Below are positions 1-6,678 of a DNA stretch of 56,314 bases, piece by piece. Source of the DNA: Oscillospiraceae bacterium. Its GTDB lineage: Bacteria; Bacillota; Clostridia; Oscillospirales; Oscillospiraceae. The notes beneath the pieces were generated by a model that did not search any database, had not been told where the DNA came from, and was given only the letters and a program-made list of their open reading frames with translations. The stretch spans positions 1-56,314 of the forward strand of contig SVMH01000009.1 in assembly GCA_015067525.1 (NCBI GenBank), read 5' to 3'. A program made the position numbers and the translations under genes. Numbering within the stretch: the stretch's first letter is position 1; each line of letters starts with the position of its first letter.

Positions 1-368
1 ACAAGGCCCACACGCTGGCGCTGATGAAGCGCCACGCTGAGATCATGCTGCCCAAGTTCCGCTGCGTGCTGGAGTATCTGGAGCGTGAGATCGCCCCCGC
101 CGGCATCGCCACGTGGCAGAAGCCCAGGGGCGGCTACTTCGTGTCGGTGAACACCGTGCCCGGTCTTGCCAAGCGGACCCTGGCCCTTTGCAAGGAGGCG
201 GGCGTCACCATGACCGGCGCCGGCGCCACCTTCCCCTACGGTGTGGACCCCCAGGACAGCAACATCCGCATCGCCCCCTCTCTGCCTCCCGTGGAGGAGC
301 TGGAGAAGGCCATGGAGATTTTCTGCGCCGCGCTGAAGCTGGCGGCGCTGGAACAACTGGGTGTGTAA
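1..368 (+). CDS. PLP-dependent aminotransferase (C-terminal part)
   Basis: The reading frame is open from the window edge (first full codon at base 3) to a TAA at 366-368, so only the last ~122 residues are present. The segment KPRGGYFVS, then LCKEAGV, then GAGATFPYG and NIRIAPSLPP matches the C-terminal domain of fold-type I aminotransferases of the Asp_aminotransf/MocR-like group, in which the conserved Arg of NIRIAPS binds the substrate carboxylate. The catalytic lysine lies upstream of the window. Substrate cannot be decided from this fragment. An intrinsic terminator follows directly, so it is the last gene of its transcript. Confidence 0.8.
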   Translation, partial: KAHTLALMKRHAEIMLPKFRCVLEYLEREIAPAGIATWQKPRGGYFVSVNTVPGLAKRTLALCKEAGVTMTGAGATFPYGVDPQDSNIRIAPSLPPVEELEKAMEIFCAALKLAALEQLGV

Positions 369-380
369 AATGACGAAAAA

Positions 381-417
381 AGGGCCGTGAAATTGTTTGA
401 TTTCACGGCCCTTTTTT
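381..417 (+). terminator. intrinsic terminator after the aminotransferase
   Basis: Stem AGGGCCGTGAAA / TTTCACGGCCCT with an 8-nt loop is followed by a run of six T. It sits 13 nt after the stop codon. Confidence 0.85.
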
Positions 418-430
418 GCCGAAAAGGCCG

Positions 431-459
431 TTGCTTTTCCCCGTTTGGTATGGTATGAT
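431..459 (+). promoter_or_regulatory. sigma-A type promoter for the ATPase gene
   Basis: TTGCTT at 431-436 and TATGAT at 454-459 are separated by exactly 17 bp. The predicted start near 466 gives a leader of about 185 nt before the ATPase start at 651. That leader carries an unused Shine-Dalgarno-like AAGGAGG near 523, and no recognised riboswitch was seen. Confidence 0.55.
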
Positions 460-650
460 TAACACATCTTATTCCGACCATTGGGCCGCCACTCCACTTT
501 ATGGCTCCCGACGGTAAATAAAAAGGAGGAAAAAGACCCGCTTCGACTGGCGGTGCGGCAGTGTGGAGACCTGTCGTAAAGCGGTATCGGCATATGGCCG
601 GCCGTGAGAGCGGAATCTGCGGAGGCAGTCCGGTTACAGTCAAAAGAATT

Positions 651-1823
651 ATGGCAGAAGTCAAACTGGTAAACATCAAGAAGATCTACCCCCACTCCGA
701 GACCAAGAAGAAAAAGGCCAAGAAGGGCGCTGAGCCTGAGAAGAAGGTCAACCTGCAGGTCACCGAGCAGGGCGTCGTCGCCGTTCAGGAGTTCAACCTG
801 CACATCGCCGACAAGGAGTTTATCGTTCTGGTCGGTCCTTCCGGCTGCGGTAAGTCCACCACCCTGCGTATGATCGCCGGCCTCGAGGACATCTCCGACG
901 GCGAGCTGTGGATCGGCGACAAGCTGATGAACGATGTGGAGCCCAAGGACCGCAACATCGCCATGGTGTTCCAGAACTACGCTCTGTATCCCCACATGAC
1001 CGTGTATGACAACATGGCCTTCTCCCTGAAGCTGAAGAAGACCCCCAAGGATGAGATCGACCAGCGCGTGCGCGAGGCTGCCGAGATCCTGGACATCACC
1101 CAGTATCTGGATCGTAAGCCCAAGGCTCTGTCCGGCGGTCAGCGTCAGCGTGTTGCCATCGGCCGCGCCATCGTCCGTGACCCCCAGGTCATGCTGATGG
1201 ACGAACCTCTGTCCAACCTGGACGCCAAGCTGCGTAACCAGATGCGCGCTGAGATCATTAAGCTGCGCGAGCGTATCGACACCACCTTCATTTACGTTAC
1301 CCACGACCAGACCGAGGCTATGACTCTGGGCGATCGTATCGTCATCATGAAGGACGGCTTCATCCAGCAGATCGGTACTCCTCAGGAAGTGTTCGATCAT
1401 CCCTACAACCTGTTCGTCGCCGGCTTCATCGGTATGCCCCGCATGAACATGTTCGACGGCAAGCTGGTCAAGAAGGATGGCAAGTACGCTGTTGAGTGCG
1501 GCCCCGTCTGCGTGGAGCTGAGCGCCGAGAAGCAGGAGCGCCTCGCTGCCAAGGATGTTGCTGAGCAGGATGTTCTGCTGGGCGTCCGTCCCGAGCATAT
1601 CCAGCTGTGCGACGACGGCATCAAGGGCAAGGTCGACGTGTCCGAGATGATGGGTTCCTCCATCCACCTGCACATCACCGCCGGTGATAAGGACGTCATC
1701 GTTATCGTTCCCACCCTGGGCGCTGCTACCAACTTCCCCATGGGCAGCCAGGTCAACCTGACCTTCGACGGCAACGTGGCTCACGTGTTCGGCAAGGAGA
1801 CCGGCACCAACCTGGAGTGGTAA
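651..1823 (+). CDS. ugpC: ABC transporter ATP-binding protein, UgpC/MsmK/MalK type
   Basis: This is a 390-aa cytoplasmic ATPase for carbohydrate-uptake ABC importers. Walker A GPSGCGKST is at residues 62-70, then the Q-loop, signature LSGGQRQR, Walker B VMLMDEP, the H-loop in VTHDQTEAM, and a C-terminal TOBE/MalK regulatory region. An ATG at 651 is preferred over the upstream ATG at 561, because family similarity begins at MAEVKLVNIKKIYP; the nearest SD-like GGAGG is unusually far (621-625). Between residues 14 and 40 there is a lysine-rich insertion (HSETKKKKAKK...) absent from typical UgpC proteins. The gene is monocistronic and not beside permeases. Since the sugar operon at 6.7-12.6 kb lacks an ATPase, it likely serves that and other importers. 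Confidence 0.93.
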   Translation: MAEVKLVNIKKIYPHSETKKKKAKKGAEPEKKVNLQVTEQGVVAVQEFNLHIADKEFIVLVGPSGCGKSTTLRMIAGLEDISDGELWIGDKLMNDVEPKDRNIAMVFQNYALYPHMTVYDNMAFSLKLKKTPKDEIDQRVREAAEILDITQYLDRKPKALSGGQRQRVAIGRAIVRDPQVMLMDEPLSNLDAKLRNQMRAEIIKLRERIDTTFIYVTHDQTEAMTLGDRIVIMKDGFIQQIGTPQEVFDHPYNLFVAGFIGMPRMNMFDGKLVKKDGKYAVECGPVCVELSAEKQERLAAKDVAEQDVLLGVRPEHIQLCDDGIKGKVDVSEMMGSSIHLHITAGDKDVIVIVPTLGAATNFPMGSQVNLTFDGNVAHVFGKETGTNLEW

Positions 1824-1842
1824 GTCAATTTCCATACATGAT

Positions 1843-1875
1843 AAAAAAGACGGCTCGTAAGAGCCGTCTTTTTTT
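1843..1875 (+). terminator. intrinsic terminator after ugpC
   Basis: Stem AAAAAAGACGGCTC / GAGCCGTCTTTTTT with a GTAA loop and a long T run. Repeat element copy 1 begins 6 nt downstream. Confidence 0.9.
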
Positions 1876-1880
1876 ATTCC

Positions 1881-2106
1881 TCAAAAAAGGCAGCGCCTTT
1901 TTTGAGTTTTGCAGCGCACCACCATGCACTACGACTCGCTAAGAGCCGCCCTTCGGGCGGTTGCTCGCATGCATCGCGCCTGCGGGCGCAGATCGCTGCG
2001 CTCGCACACTCGTGCGCTGAGAAGTGTTTTTTCTCCCGCACATGTCGGTAGAAAAAACGGATTTTATTCTTTTTCGCCGCAGGCGGCGAAACTCTGCGAG
2101 GCATTT
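1881..2106 (+). repeat. dispersed structured repeat element, copy 1
   Basis: Intergenic element shared with 31850-32018 and, inverted, 39218-39399. It opens with hairpin I (TCAAAAAAGGC / GCCTTTTTTGA), then GCAGCGC closing against GCGCTGAGAAGTG, then hairpin III (GTTTTTTCT / AGAAAAAAC) whose loop holds GCACATGTCG, and ends with hairpin IV (TTCGCCGC / GCGGCGAA) plus ACTCTGCGAG. This copy is longer than the others because the central arm holds extra GC-rich hairpins, such as GCCGCCC TTC GGGCGGT near 1946. It contains no credible gene, and its short ORFs are unrelated between copies. It lies directly behind the ugpC terminator. Function unknown. Confidence 0.8.
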
Positions 2107-2190
2107 TCACGCATACGGATAAAAAGCAGTAGCGCGGCGGGGCAGAATATGCTATGATACCCCCAAGAAAACACCAAGGAGGAACCGACT

Positions 2191-2733
2191 ATGAAATGGA
2201 TGATCGCCTCTGACCTGCACGGCAGCGCCTACTGGTGCGAAAAGCTGGTGGAAGCCTTCCGCCGCGAGGGTGCCGACCGCCTGATTTTACTGGGTGACCT
2301 GCTCTATCACGGCCCCCGCAACCCCCTGCCGGAGGGTCATAACCCCCAGAAGTGCGTGGAGGTGCTGGATGTGCTGCGGGATAAGACAGTGGCCGTCCGC
2401 GGCAACTGCGACGCGGCCATCGATCAGGTGCTGCTGCCGTTCCCCATCATGGCCGACTATCTGCTGCTGGATCTGGGGGAGAAGCTGGCCTTTGTCACCC
2501 ACGGCGACCAGTGGGGTGAGGGTCATCCGCCCGCTATGGCCAAGGGCGGCGTGCTCATCACCGGCCACACCCATGTGGCGGCCTGCACCAAGCATAATAA
2601 CTTCCTCTACCTCAACCCCGGCTCTCCCGCCCTGCCCAAGGACGAGGGACACCGCGGCTATCTGCTGCTGGACGGTGCGCGGGCTGTCTTCTGCGAGATG
2701 GACGGCACGGTGTATCGGGAAATTACGCTGTAA
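2191..2733 (+). CDS. yfcE: YfcE-type metallophosphoesterase
   Basis: A 180-aa single-domain calcineurin-like phosphodiesterase of the MJ0936/YfcE family. The metal ligands are visible: DLHG near residue 8, GDLLYHG near 36, GNCDA near 72, and GHTH near 120 followed by NPGS. Known relatives cleave phosphodiesters in vitro with uncertain physiological substrate. The SD AAGGAGG lies 8 nt before the ATG. It is followed after 21 nt by a DIP1984-family gene, so the two probably form an operon. A TATGAT at 2153-2158 could be its -10, but no good -35 is seen because repeat copy 1 ends just upstream. Confidence 0.9.
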   Translation: MKWMIASDLHGSAYWCEKLVEAFRREGADRLILLGDLLYHGPRNPLPEGHNPQKCVEVLDVLRDKTVAVRGNCDAAIDQVLLPFPIMADYLLLDLGEKLAFVTHGDQWGEGHPPAMAKGGVLITGHTHVAACTKHNNFLYLNPGSPALPKDEGHRGYLLLDGARAVFCEMDGTVYREITL

Positions 2734-2754
2734 AGCGGGAAAAGGAGAAACGCG

Positions 2755-3210
2755 ATGAAACTGGCAGAAGCTCTGCAGGAGCGGGCGGATCTGAACCGCA
2801 AGATCGAGGAACTGAAAAGAAGACTGCACAATGTGGTGCTTGTGCAGGAGGGGGAAGAGCCTGCCGAGGATCCCTCTGCGCTGCTCGGCCAGCTGGATGA
2901 GGCCACGGCCCGTCTGGAGCGGCTGATGGCTGCCATCAACCTGACCAACTGCCGCACCAAGGTGAATGGCGAAACGCTGACGGCGCTCATCGCCCGCAAG
3001 GATGCGCTGCTGGTGCGTCTGGCGGCCTATCGGGAGCTGGCCTATCAGGCGGGGCAGAACACGGCCCGCGCCCGGGGTACGGAGATCCGCGTTAAGGCCA
3101 CCTTGAAGGCGGCCGAGCTGCAGAAGGCGGCGGACGCCATGGCCAAAGAGGTGCGCATGCTGGATAACCTGCTGCAGGAGACCAACTGGAAAACCAAGCT
3201 GGTGGAGTAA
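2755..3210 (+). CDS. DIP1984 (septicolysin-like) family protein
   Basis: A 151-aa, almost entirely alpha-helical, charged protein beginning MKLAEALQERADLNRKIEEL, which is the typical start of the DIP1984/septicolysin family. The INLTNCRTK stretch in the middle is also family-typical. No signal peptide or membrane segment is seen, so it is probably cytoplasmic with coiled-coil character. The toxin name of the family rests on old annotation and should not be taken as function. Start ATG follows GGAGAAACGCG. Likely cotranscribed with the phosphoesterase upstream. Confidence 0.8.
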   Translation: MKLAEALQERADLNRKIEELKRRLHNVVLVQEGEEPAEDPSALLGQLDEATARLERLMAAINLTNCRTKVNGETLTALIARKDALLVRLAAYRELAYQAGQNTARARGTEIRVKATLKAAELQKAADAMAKEVRMLDNLLQETNWKTKLVE

Positions 3211-3310
3211 CATCAGCCAGTCGGTAGTCACGCGGATGTGCATATCAGGCGGCAGCTGCCCAAGCTGCATCAGTGGTTGGCCCAAGAGCAGGCCGGGAGT
3301 TCGAATCTCC
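3211..3310 (+). other. tRNA-like debris (D-loop-like and T-arm-like pieces)
   Basis: CAGTCGGTAGTCAC at 3218-3231 resembles a tRNA D arm, and GGAG TTCGAAT CTCC at 3296-3310 is a perfect T arm. They are about 70 nt apart and no acceptor stem pairs across them, so this is not an intact tRNA. It may be a degenerate tRNA or a relic attachment site. The rest of the gap up to 3448 shows nothing recognisable. Confidence 0.3.
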
Positions 3311-3448
3311 AAGGATGGTTACGCTCCGATCGGGTACAATCGTATGGTTACCGCGCACGGTGTATCACCGCGATATGAGCCGCGTGACGAGGGTGCGGTC
3401 TGGGGGATAAATGTATTTTGACGCGCAAAACGGCGCGTAGAGGACGAA

Positions 3449-3492
3449 AAAGGGCGGCTCAACGCAGCGTCGGTTGCGATGAGCCGCCCTTT
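3449..3492. terminator. strong stem-loop, probable terminator
   Basis: Stem AAAGGGCGGCTCA / TGAGCCGCCCTTT with an 18-nt loop. The T run is better on the minus strand (CTTTTTCG) than on the plus strand, yet no minus-strand gene enters it. It separates the DIP1984 gene from the HTH gene. Confidence 0.5.
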
Positions 3493-3525
3493 CCCTTATG
3501 CTGAAGGCGAAAGGAGGCGTTGGAT

Positions 3526-4206
3526 ATGGACGCGAATAAAGTGGGCGAGCACATCGCCGCATTACGAAAGGAAAAGGGGCTGACCCAGCTGGAGCTGGCC
3601 GAAAAGCTCCACGTCACCGACAAGGCGGTCAGCCGCTGGGAGCGGGGCGTGGGCCTGCCCGACATCCAGACCATCGAGCCGCTGGCCGCCGCGCTGGGGG
3701 TGGATGTGCTGGAGATCATGCGGGGCGAGGTGCTGCCGCCGGTGCAGGAGAGCGCCGCTGTGGACGAGGCGCTGGCCTACGTGAAGGAGAGCGAAAAGCT
3801 GCGCCGGCAGGAGGGCCGTGTGCTGCTGTGGGGTCTGGGACTGGGCGCGTTGGGGCTGCTGTTTTTTGTGGCGGCGCTGGCGGCCGTGCTGCGCTATGCG
3901 CCGGCGGAGTGGAGAAATGTGCTGGCGGTTTGCAGCGCCCTGCCGGCCTCGCTGGGCGTGGCGCTGGTGCTGAGCGTGGCGATTTTGGCGGCGGAGCGCT
4001 CCCGCGCCGCCCAGTCGGTGAGCCGCGCCGCGGTATTGTATCTGGTGTACGTGGCCGCGGTGCTGTTGGCCTTCTATGTCACCGGCGTCTATACCCTCAC
4101 CACGCCGCCCACGGCGCTGGTGCTGCGGCGCTTGCTGCTGTATCCCGCGGGACTGACGGCCCTGACGCTGGCGGTGCTGCATCTGGTGCGCAAACAGATC
4201 GAATGA
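3526..4206 (+). CDS. XRE-family HTH protein with C-terminal membrane segments
   Basis: A 226-aa protein. Residues 5-60 form an XRE/Cro-type HTH (LRKEKGLTQLELAEKL...TDKAVSRWERG), followed by a linker. About four hydrophobic helices follow (from LLWGLGLGALGLLFFVAAL onward), the last near the C-terminus. This one-component membrane regulator layout is common in Clostridia, and the sensed signal is unknown. ATG 3526 is chosen because AAGGAGG (3511-3517) is 8 nt upstream; a TTG at 3520 would be too close. Flanked by hairpins on both sides, it is a single-gene unit. Confidence 0.85.
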   Translation: MDANKVGEHIAALRKEKGLTQLELAEKLHVTDKAVSRWERGVGLPDIQTIEPLAAALGVDVLEIMRGEVLPPVQESAAVDEALAYVKESEKLRRQEGRVLLWGLGLGALGLLFFVAALAAVLRYAPAEWRNVLAVCSALPASLGVALVLSVAILAAERSRAAQSVSRAAVLYLVYVAAVLLAFYVTGVYTLTTPPTALVLRRLLLYPAGLTALTLAVLHLVRKQIE

Positions 4207-4232
4207 AAAAGGACGGCGAAAGCCGTCCTTTT
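4206..4232. terminator. bidirectional terminator between convergent genes
   Basis: Stem AAAAGGACGGC / GCCGTCCTTTT with GAAA loop. It serves the HTH gene (+) and the metallopeptidase (-), whose stop touches it. Confidence 0.8.
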
Positions 4233-4750
4233 CACTGTTTCAGCAATTTTTCTCTCTCGCGGTAGTCCGGCAGCCAGCGCGCCACCTCGGCGTAGAAGGC
4301 AGGAGAGTGGTTGCGGTGGCGCATGTGGCACAGCTCGTGCACCACCACCGCGTCGATGGCCTCGGGCGGGTACTGCATGAGATAGAGGGAGAAGCAAAGG
4401 CTATTTTTGCCGCTGCAGCTGCCAAAGCGGGTGCGGGCGGAGGTGATCTTCACCGCCGAGGGCTGCAATCCCATGCGCTGTGCCCAAACGGACACGCGGC
4501 CGGGGATGTATGCCTTGGCCCGACGGCGCAGGTCCTCCGTCTCCGCCTCCGTCAGGGGCGGATGGGCCGCAAGGCGCTCTTTCTGCCGCGCCAGCGCCGC
4601 TTCCAGCCACGCCCTGCGGCTTTCCACAAAGGCGTCGATCTGGCGCTGGGGGCAGCGCAGCGGGGCCCGCACCACCACCTGCGCCTCTCGCGTCACCGCA
4701 AGGGCCAGCGTGCGGCGGCGGGAGCGGATGAGCGTATAGTCCATGCTCAT
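4232..4750 (-). CDS. YgjP/SprT-like zinc metallopeptidase (DUF45)
   Basis: A 172-aa protein with the zinc motif HELCH in VVVHELCHMRHRNHSPAFY, the signature of the YgjP-like M48-related family. The preceding RTRFGSC and SLYLMQYP stretches are also typical. The physiological substrate is unknown. The start ATG overlaps the stop of the DUF1653 gene (ATGA); a second in-frame ATG at 4744 sits better relative to GGGGA and is an alternative. Forms a two-gene minus-strand operon with DUF1653. Confidence 0.85.
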   Translation of the reverse strand: MSMDYTLIRSRRRTLALAVTREAQVVVRAPLRCPQRQIDAFVESRRAWLEAALARQKERLAAHPPLTEAETEDLRRRAKAYIPGRVSVWAQRMGLQPSAVKITSARTRFGSCSGKNSLCFSLYLMQYPPEAIDAVVVHELCHMRHRNHSPAFYAEVARWLPDYREREKLLKQ

Positions 4751-4962
4751 TCCCCGATGTAGGCAAAGCGGGGACCGCAGTAGCCGTCGCGCTCCACCGT
4801 CTCGTTCCACATGTGGGCGGGGCGCACCCAGATGCCGTGCTCACCGTAGAGCGCCTGATAGACCACCATCTCCTCCAGCGTTTCGCTGTGGCGGGCCATG
4901 CCCAGCACGCGGTATTCGTTGCCCTTGAAATGGCGGTATTTTCCGGTTTTGATCTCGGTCAT
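4747..4962 (-). CDS. DUF1653 domain protein
   Basis: A 71-aa protein whose core GKYRHFKGNEYRVLGMARHS and HMWNETVERDG are the hallmarks of DUF1653, a small beta-rich family of unknown function. ATG at 4962 is preferred over the more distant in-frame ATG at 5001, because GGGAGG lies about 10 nt upstream and the domain starts right there. Translationally coupled to the metallopeptidase downstream. Confidence 0.85.
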   Translation of the reverse strand: MTEIKTGKYRHFKGNEYRVLGMARHSETLEEMVVYQALYGEHGIWVRPAHMWNETVERDGYCGPRFAYIGE

Positions 4963-5060
4963 GGCAGGAAACCTCCCGTAATTTTTCTTTGATTCTACCA
5001 TAAAACTGGCGCAGCTGTAAAGGTTGTGGTAAAATGAAGAAAAAAGAGGGGGGGACGGCG

Positions 5061-5462
5061 ATGCGAACCATCTGCAAACGGCTGCGGCGAGGGGACGACC
5101 TGCTGCGGGAAGTGCAAAACATAGCCCGGGAGGAGCAGCTGCAGCTGGCGGTGATCCTCAGCGCGGTGGGCTGCGTGACAAAGGCGCGGGTGCGGGACGC
5201 CTCCGGCGTGACGATCCGCGACATCGACGAGCCCTGCGAGATCGTGTCCGCCACCGGCACGGTCAGCGCGGCGCGCTGCCATATCCACGTGTCCTTTGCC
5301 AAGGAGGATCTCTCCACCGTGGGCGGCCATCTGGTAGAGGGCTGCCTCATCAACACCACCTGCGAGCTGGTGCTGGGCGTGGTGGACGGCTGGCACTGCG
5401 GCGTGGAGCAGGACGAGGAGACCGGCTATGACGAGATCGTATTTGAGAGGGATGACGCATGA
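5061..5462 (+). CDS. PPC (DUF296) domain DNA-binding-like protein
   Basis: A 133-aa single-domain protein of the plants-and-prokaryotes-conserved (PPC/DUF296) family. Typical stretches include RLRRGDDL, ILSAVGCVTKARVR, and HIHVSFA with GHL further on, where the conserved histidines cluster. Bacterial stand-alone PPC proteins trimerise, and their function is unsettled. The start at 5061 is chosen over 5034 because a G-rich SD (GAGGGGGGG) precedes it. The stop overlaps the next ATG, opening a three-gene operon with a Nudix hydrolase and a DUF523 protein. Confidence 0.85.
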   Translation: MRTICKRLRRGDDLLREVQNIAREEQLQLAVILSAVGCVTKARVRDASGVTIRDIDEPCEIVSATGTVSAARCHIHVSFAKEDLSTVGGHLVEGCLINTTCELVLGVVDGWHCGVEQDEETGYDEIVFERDDA

Positions 5463-5938
5463 TCTTATCCACACTGTGCTACATGGAAAATGACCGGGGC
5501 GAGTATCTCATGCTCCACCGCGTGAAAAAGGAACACGATGCCAACCGCGACAAATGGATCGGCATCGGCGGCAAGTTTGAAGCGGGGGAGAGCCCCGAGG
5601 AGTGCGTGGTGCGCGAAGCGCGGGAGGAGACCGGATTGCAGCTCACGGACTACCGCTATCGGGGCCTTGTGACCTTTGTGTCCGACCGGTGGGAGACGGA
5701 GTACATGCACCTCTTCACCGCCACGGGCTGGACGGGCGAGATCAAGGAGTGCGACGAGGGCGCGCTGGAGTGGATCGGCAAGGACGATCTGGCGGCGCTG
5801 CCCCAGTGGGCCGGCGACCGCATCTTCCTGCGCCTGCTGCGCGAGGACGCGCCCTTCTTCTCGCTGAAGCTGCGCTATGAGGGCGAAGAACTGGTCTACG
5901 CCGCGCTGGACGGCAGGGAAATGGAGGTGTACGCATGA
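5459..5938 (+). CDS. Nudix hydrolase, MutT-like
   Basis: A 159-aa protein with the Nudix box starting at GKFEAGESPEECVVRE and ending AREETGL (GX5EX7REUXEEXGU, with Ala at the first U position). The N-terminal ILSTLCYMEN and the downstream LEWIGKDDL region resemble the 8-oxo-dGTP diphosphatase-like subgroup that uses Mg2+ to hydrolyse nucleoside diphosphate derivatives. Substrate not provable here. The ATG overlaps the previous stop (ATGA), and its own stop overlaps the next gene. Confidence 0.9.
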   Translation: MILSTLCYMENDRGEYLMLHRVKKEHDANRDKWIGIGGKFEAGESPEECVVREAREETGLQLTDYRYRGLVTFVSDRWETEYMHLFTATGWTGEIKECDEGALEWIGKDDLAALPQWAGDRIFLRLLREDAPFFSLKLRYEGEELVYAALDGREMEVYA

Positions 5939-6372
5939 AAGTTTTAGTGAGCGCGTGCCTTCTGGGCGTCAGCTGCCGCTACGACGGGCAGAGCAAGAGC
6001 TATCCTCTCATGGAGGAGCTGTGCCGCCGCCATCAGGTGGTGCCGGTGTGCCCGGAACAGCTGGGCGGCCTGCCCACGCCCCGCGTGCCTGCCGAGCGGC
6101 AGGGCGACCGGGTGGTCACCAAGACCGGGGTTGACGTGACGGCGCAGTACCGCCGCGGGGCGGAAGAAGTGCTGCGTCTGGCACAGAAACTGGGCTGCAC
6201 CGCGGCCGTGCTGAAAGAGCGCAGCCCCTCCTGCGGCAGCGGACAGATCTACGACGGCACCTTCACCGGCACGCTGACGGATGGCTTCGGCGCGGCGGCG
6301 CAGCTGCTGCGCGCCCACGGCATCCGTGTGATGGGCGAATCGGAACTGGCAGATTTTCTGGCCGAAAACTGA
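5935..6372 (+). CDS. DUF523 protein, TudS-like
   Basis: A 145-aa protein. SACLLGVSCRYDG, then VCPEQLGGLPTPR and KERSPSCG carry the conserved cysteines of DUF523. Characterised members (TudS, thiouracil desulfidase) bind a [4Fe-4S] cluster through three of these cysteines and remove sulfur from 2-thiouracil. Function here is inferred from that family. Last gene of the PPC-Nudix-DUF523 operon; a terminator follows at 6390. Confidence 0.85.
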   Translation: MKVLVSACLLGVSCRYDGQSKSYPLMEELCRRHQVVPVCPEQLGGLPTPRVPAERQGDRVVTKTGVDVTAQYRRGAEEVLRLAQKLGCTAAVLKERSPSCGSGQIYDGTFTGTLTDGFGAAAQLLRAHGIRVMGESELADFLAEN

Positions 6373-6389
6373 TGCGGTTTTCAGCTGTG

Positions 6390-6423
6390 CGGAGGCGGGA
6401 TTTTCATCCTGCCTCCGTTTTTT
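6390..6423 (+). terminator. intrinsic terminator
   Basis: CGGAGGCGGGAT / ATCCTGCCTCCG hairpin with T6 tail (one mismatch in the stem). Confidence 0.85.
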
Positions 6424-6463
6424 CGCGTCCAAAACGGGAGAAAAACGAAAAAACGGGAAAAGG

Positions 6464-6492
6464 TTGTACAGAACGTATGGTACAACTTGTAC
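6464..6492. promoter_or_regulatory. three TTGTAC half-sites upstream of the sugar operon
   Basis: TTGTAC at 6464-6469, its inverse GTACAA at 6480-6485 and TTGTAC again at 6487-6492. They lie about 70 bp upstream of the -35 box of the LacI gene, so they could be an upstream regulator site. The binding protein is unknown. Confidence 0.35.
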
Positions 6493-6562
6493 TTGGAACA
6501 TATGAAAACTGCACAAAAACGGAGTGTAAAACTGTTGAAAACGGAGAAAATGCGAATTTCAA

Positions 6563-6591
6563 TTGACACAAGCGAACAAAATTGATAAGAT
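6563..6591 (+). promoter_or_regulatory. promoter of the maltodextrin operon
   Basis: Consensus TTGACA at 6563-6568, 17-bp spacer, TAAGAT at 6586-6591. The predicted start is near 6598, just before the palindrome at 6608. Confidence 0.75.
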
Positions 6592-6607
6592 ACTTCGCGG
6601 ATGTTCC

Positions 6608-6631
6608 GAAAACGTTACCGGTAAGGTTTTC
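6608..6631. promoter_or_regulatory. 24-bp palindrome, probable LacI-family operator
   Basis: GAAAAC-G-TTACC / GGTAA-G-GTTTTC is palindromic except for one pair and is centred on CCGG, like LacI/CcpA-family sites with a central CG. It lies just downstream of the start site and 47 bp before the regulator gene. This position fits autorepression by the adjacent LacI protein. Confidence 0.6.
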
Positions 6632-6678
6632 AGCAAATTTTACCAAAACAGGCGAAAGGCGACAGGAGGCGACGCGGT

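Noticed and set aside
1874-2157. Short frames inside repeat element copy 1
   Set aside because: They are not shared with copies 2 and 3, whereas the hairpins are, so the element is not protein-coding.
3211-3310. Intact tRNA gene
   Set aside because: No acceptor stem, and the arm spacing is too long for a functional tRNA.
6534-6549. Possible CcpA cre site (TGAAAACGGAGAAA)
   Set aside because: It deviates from the consensus at the 3' half, and no palindromic match was found.
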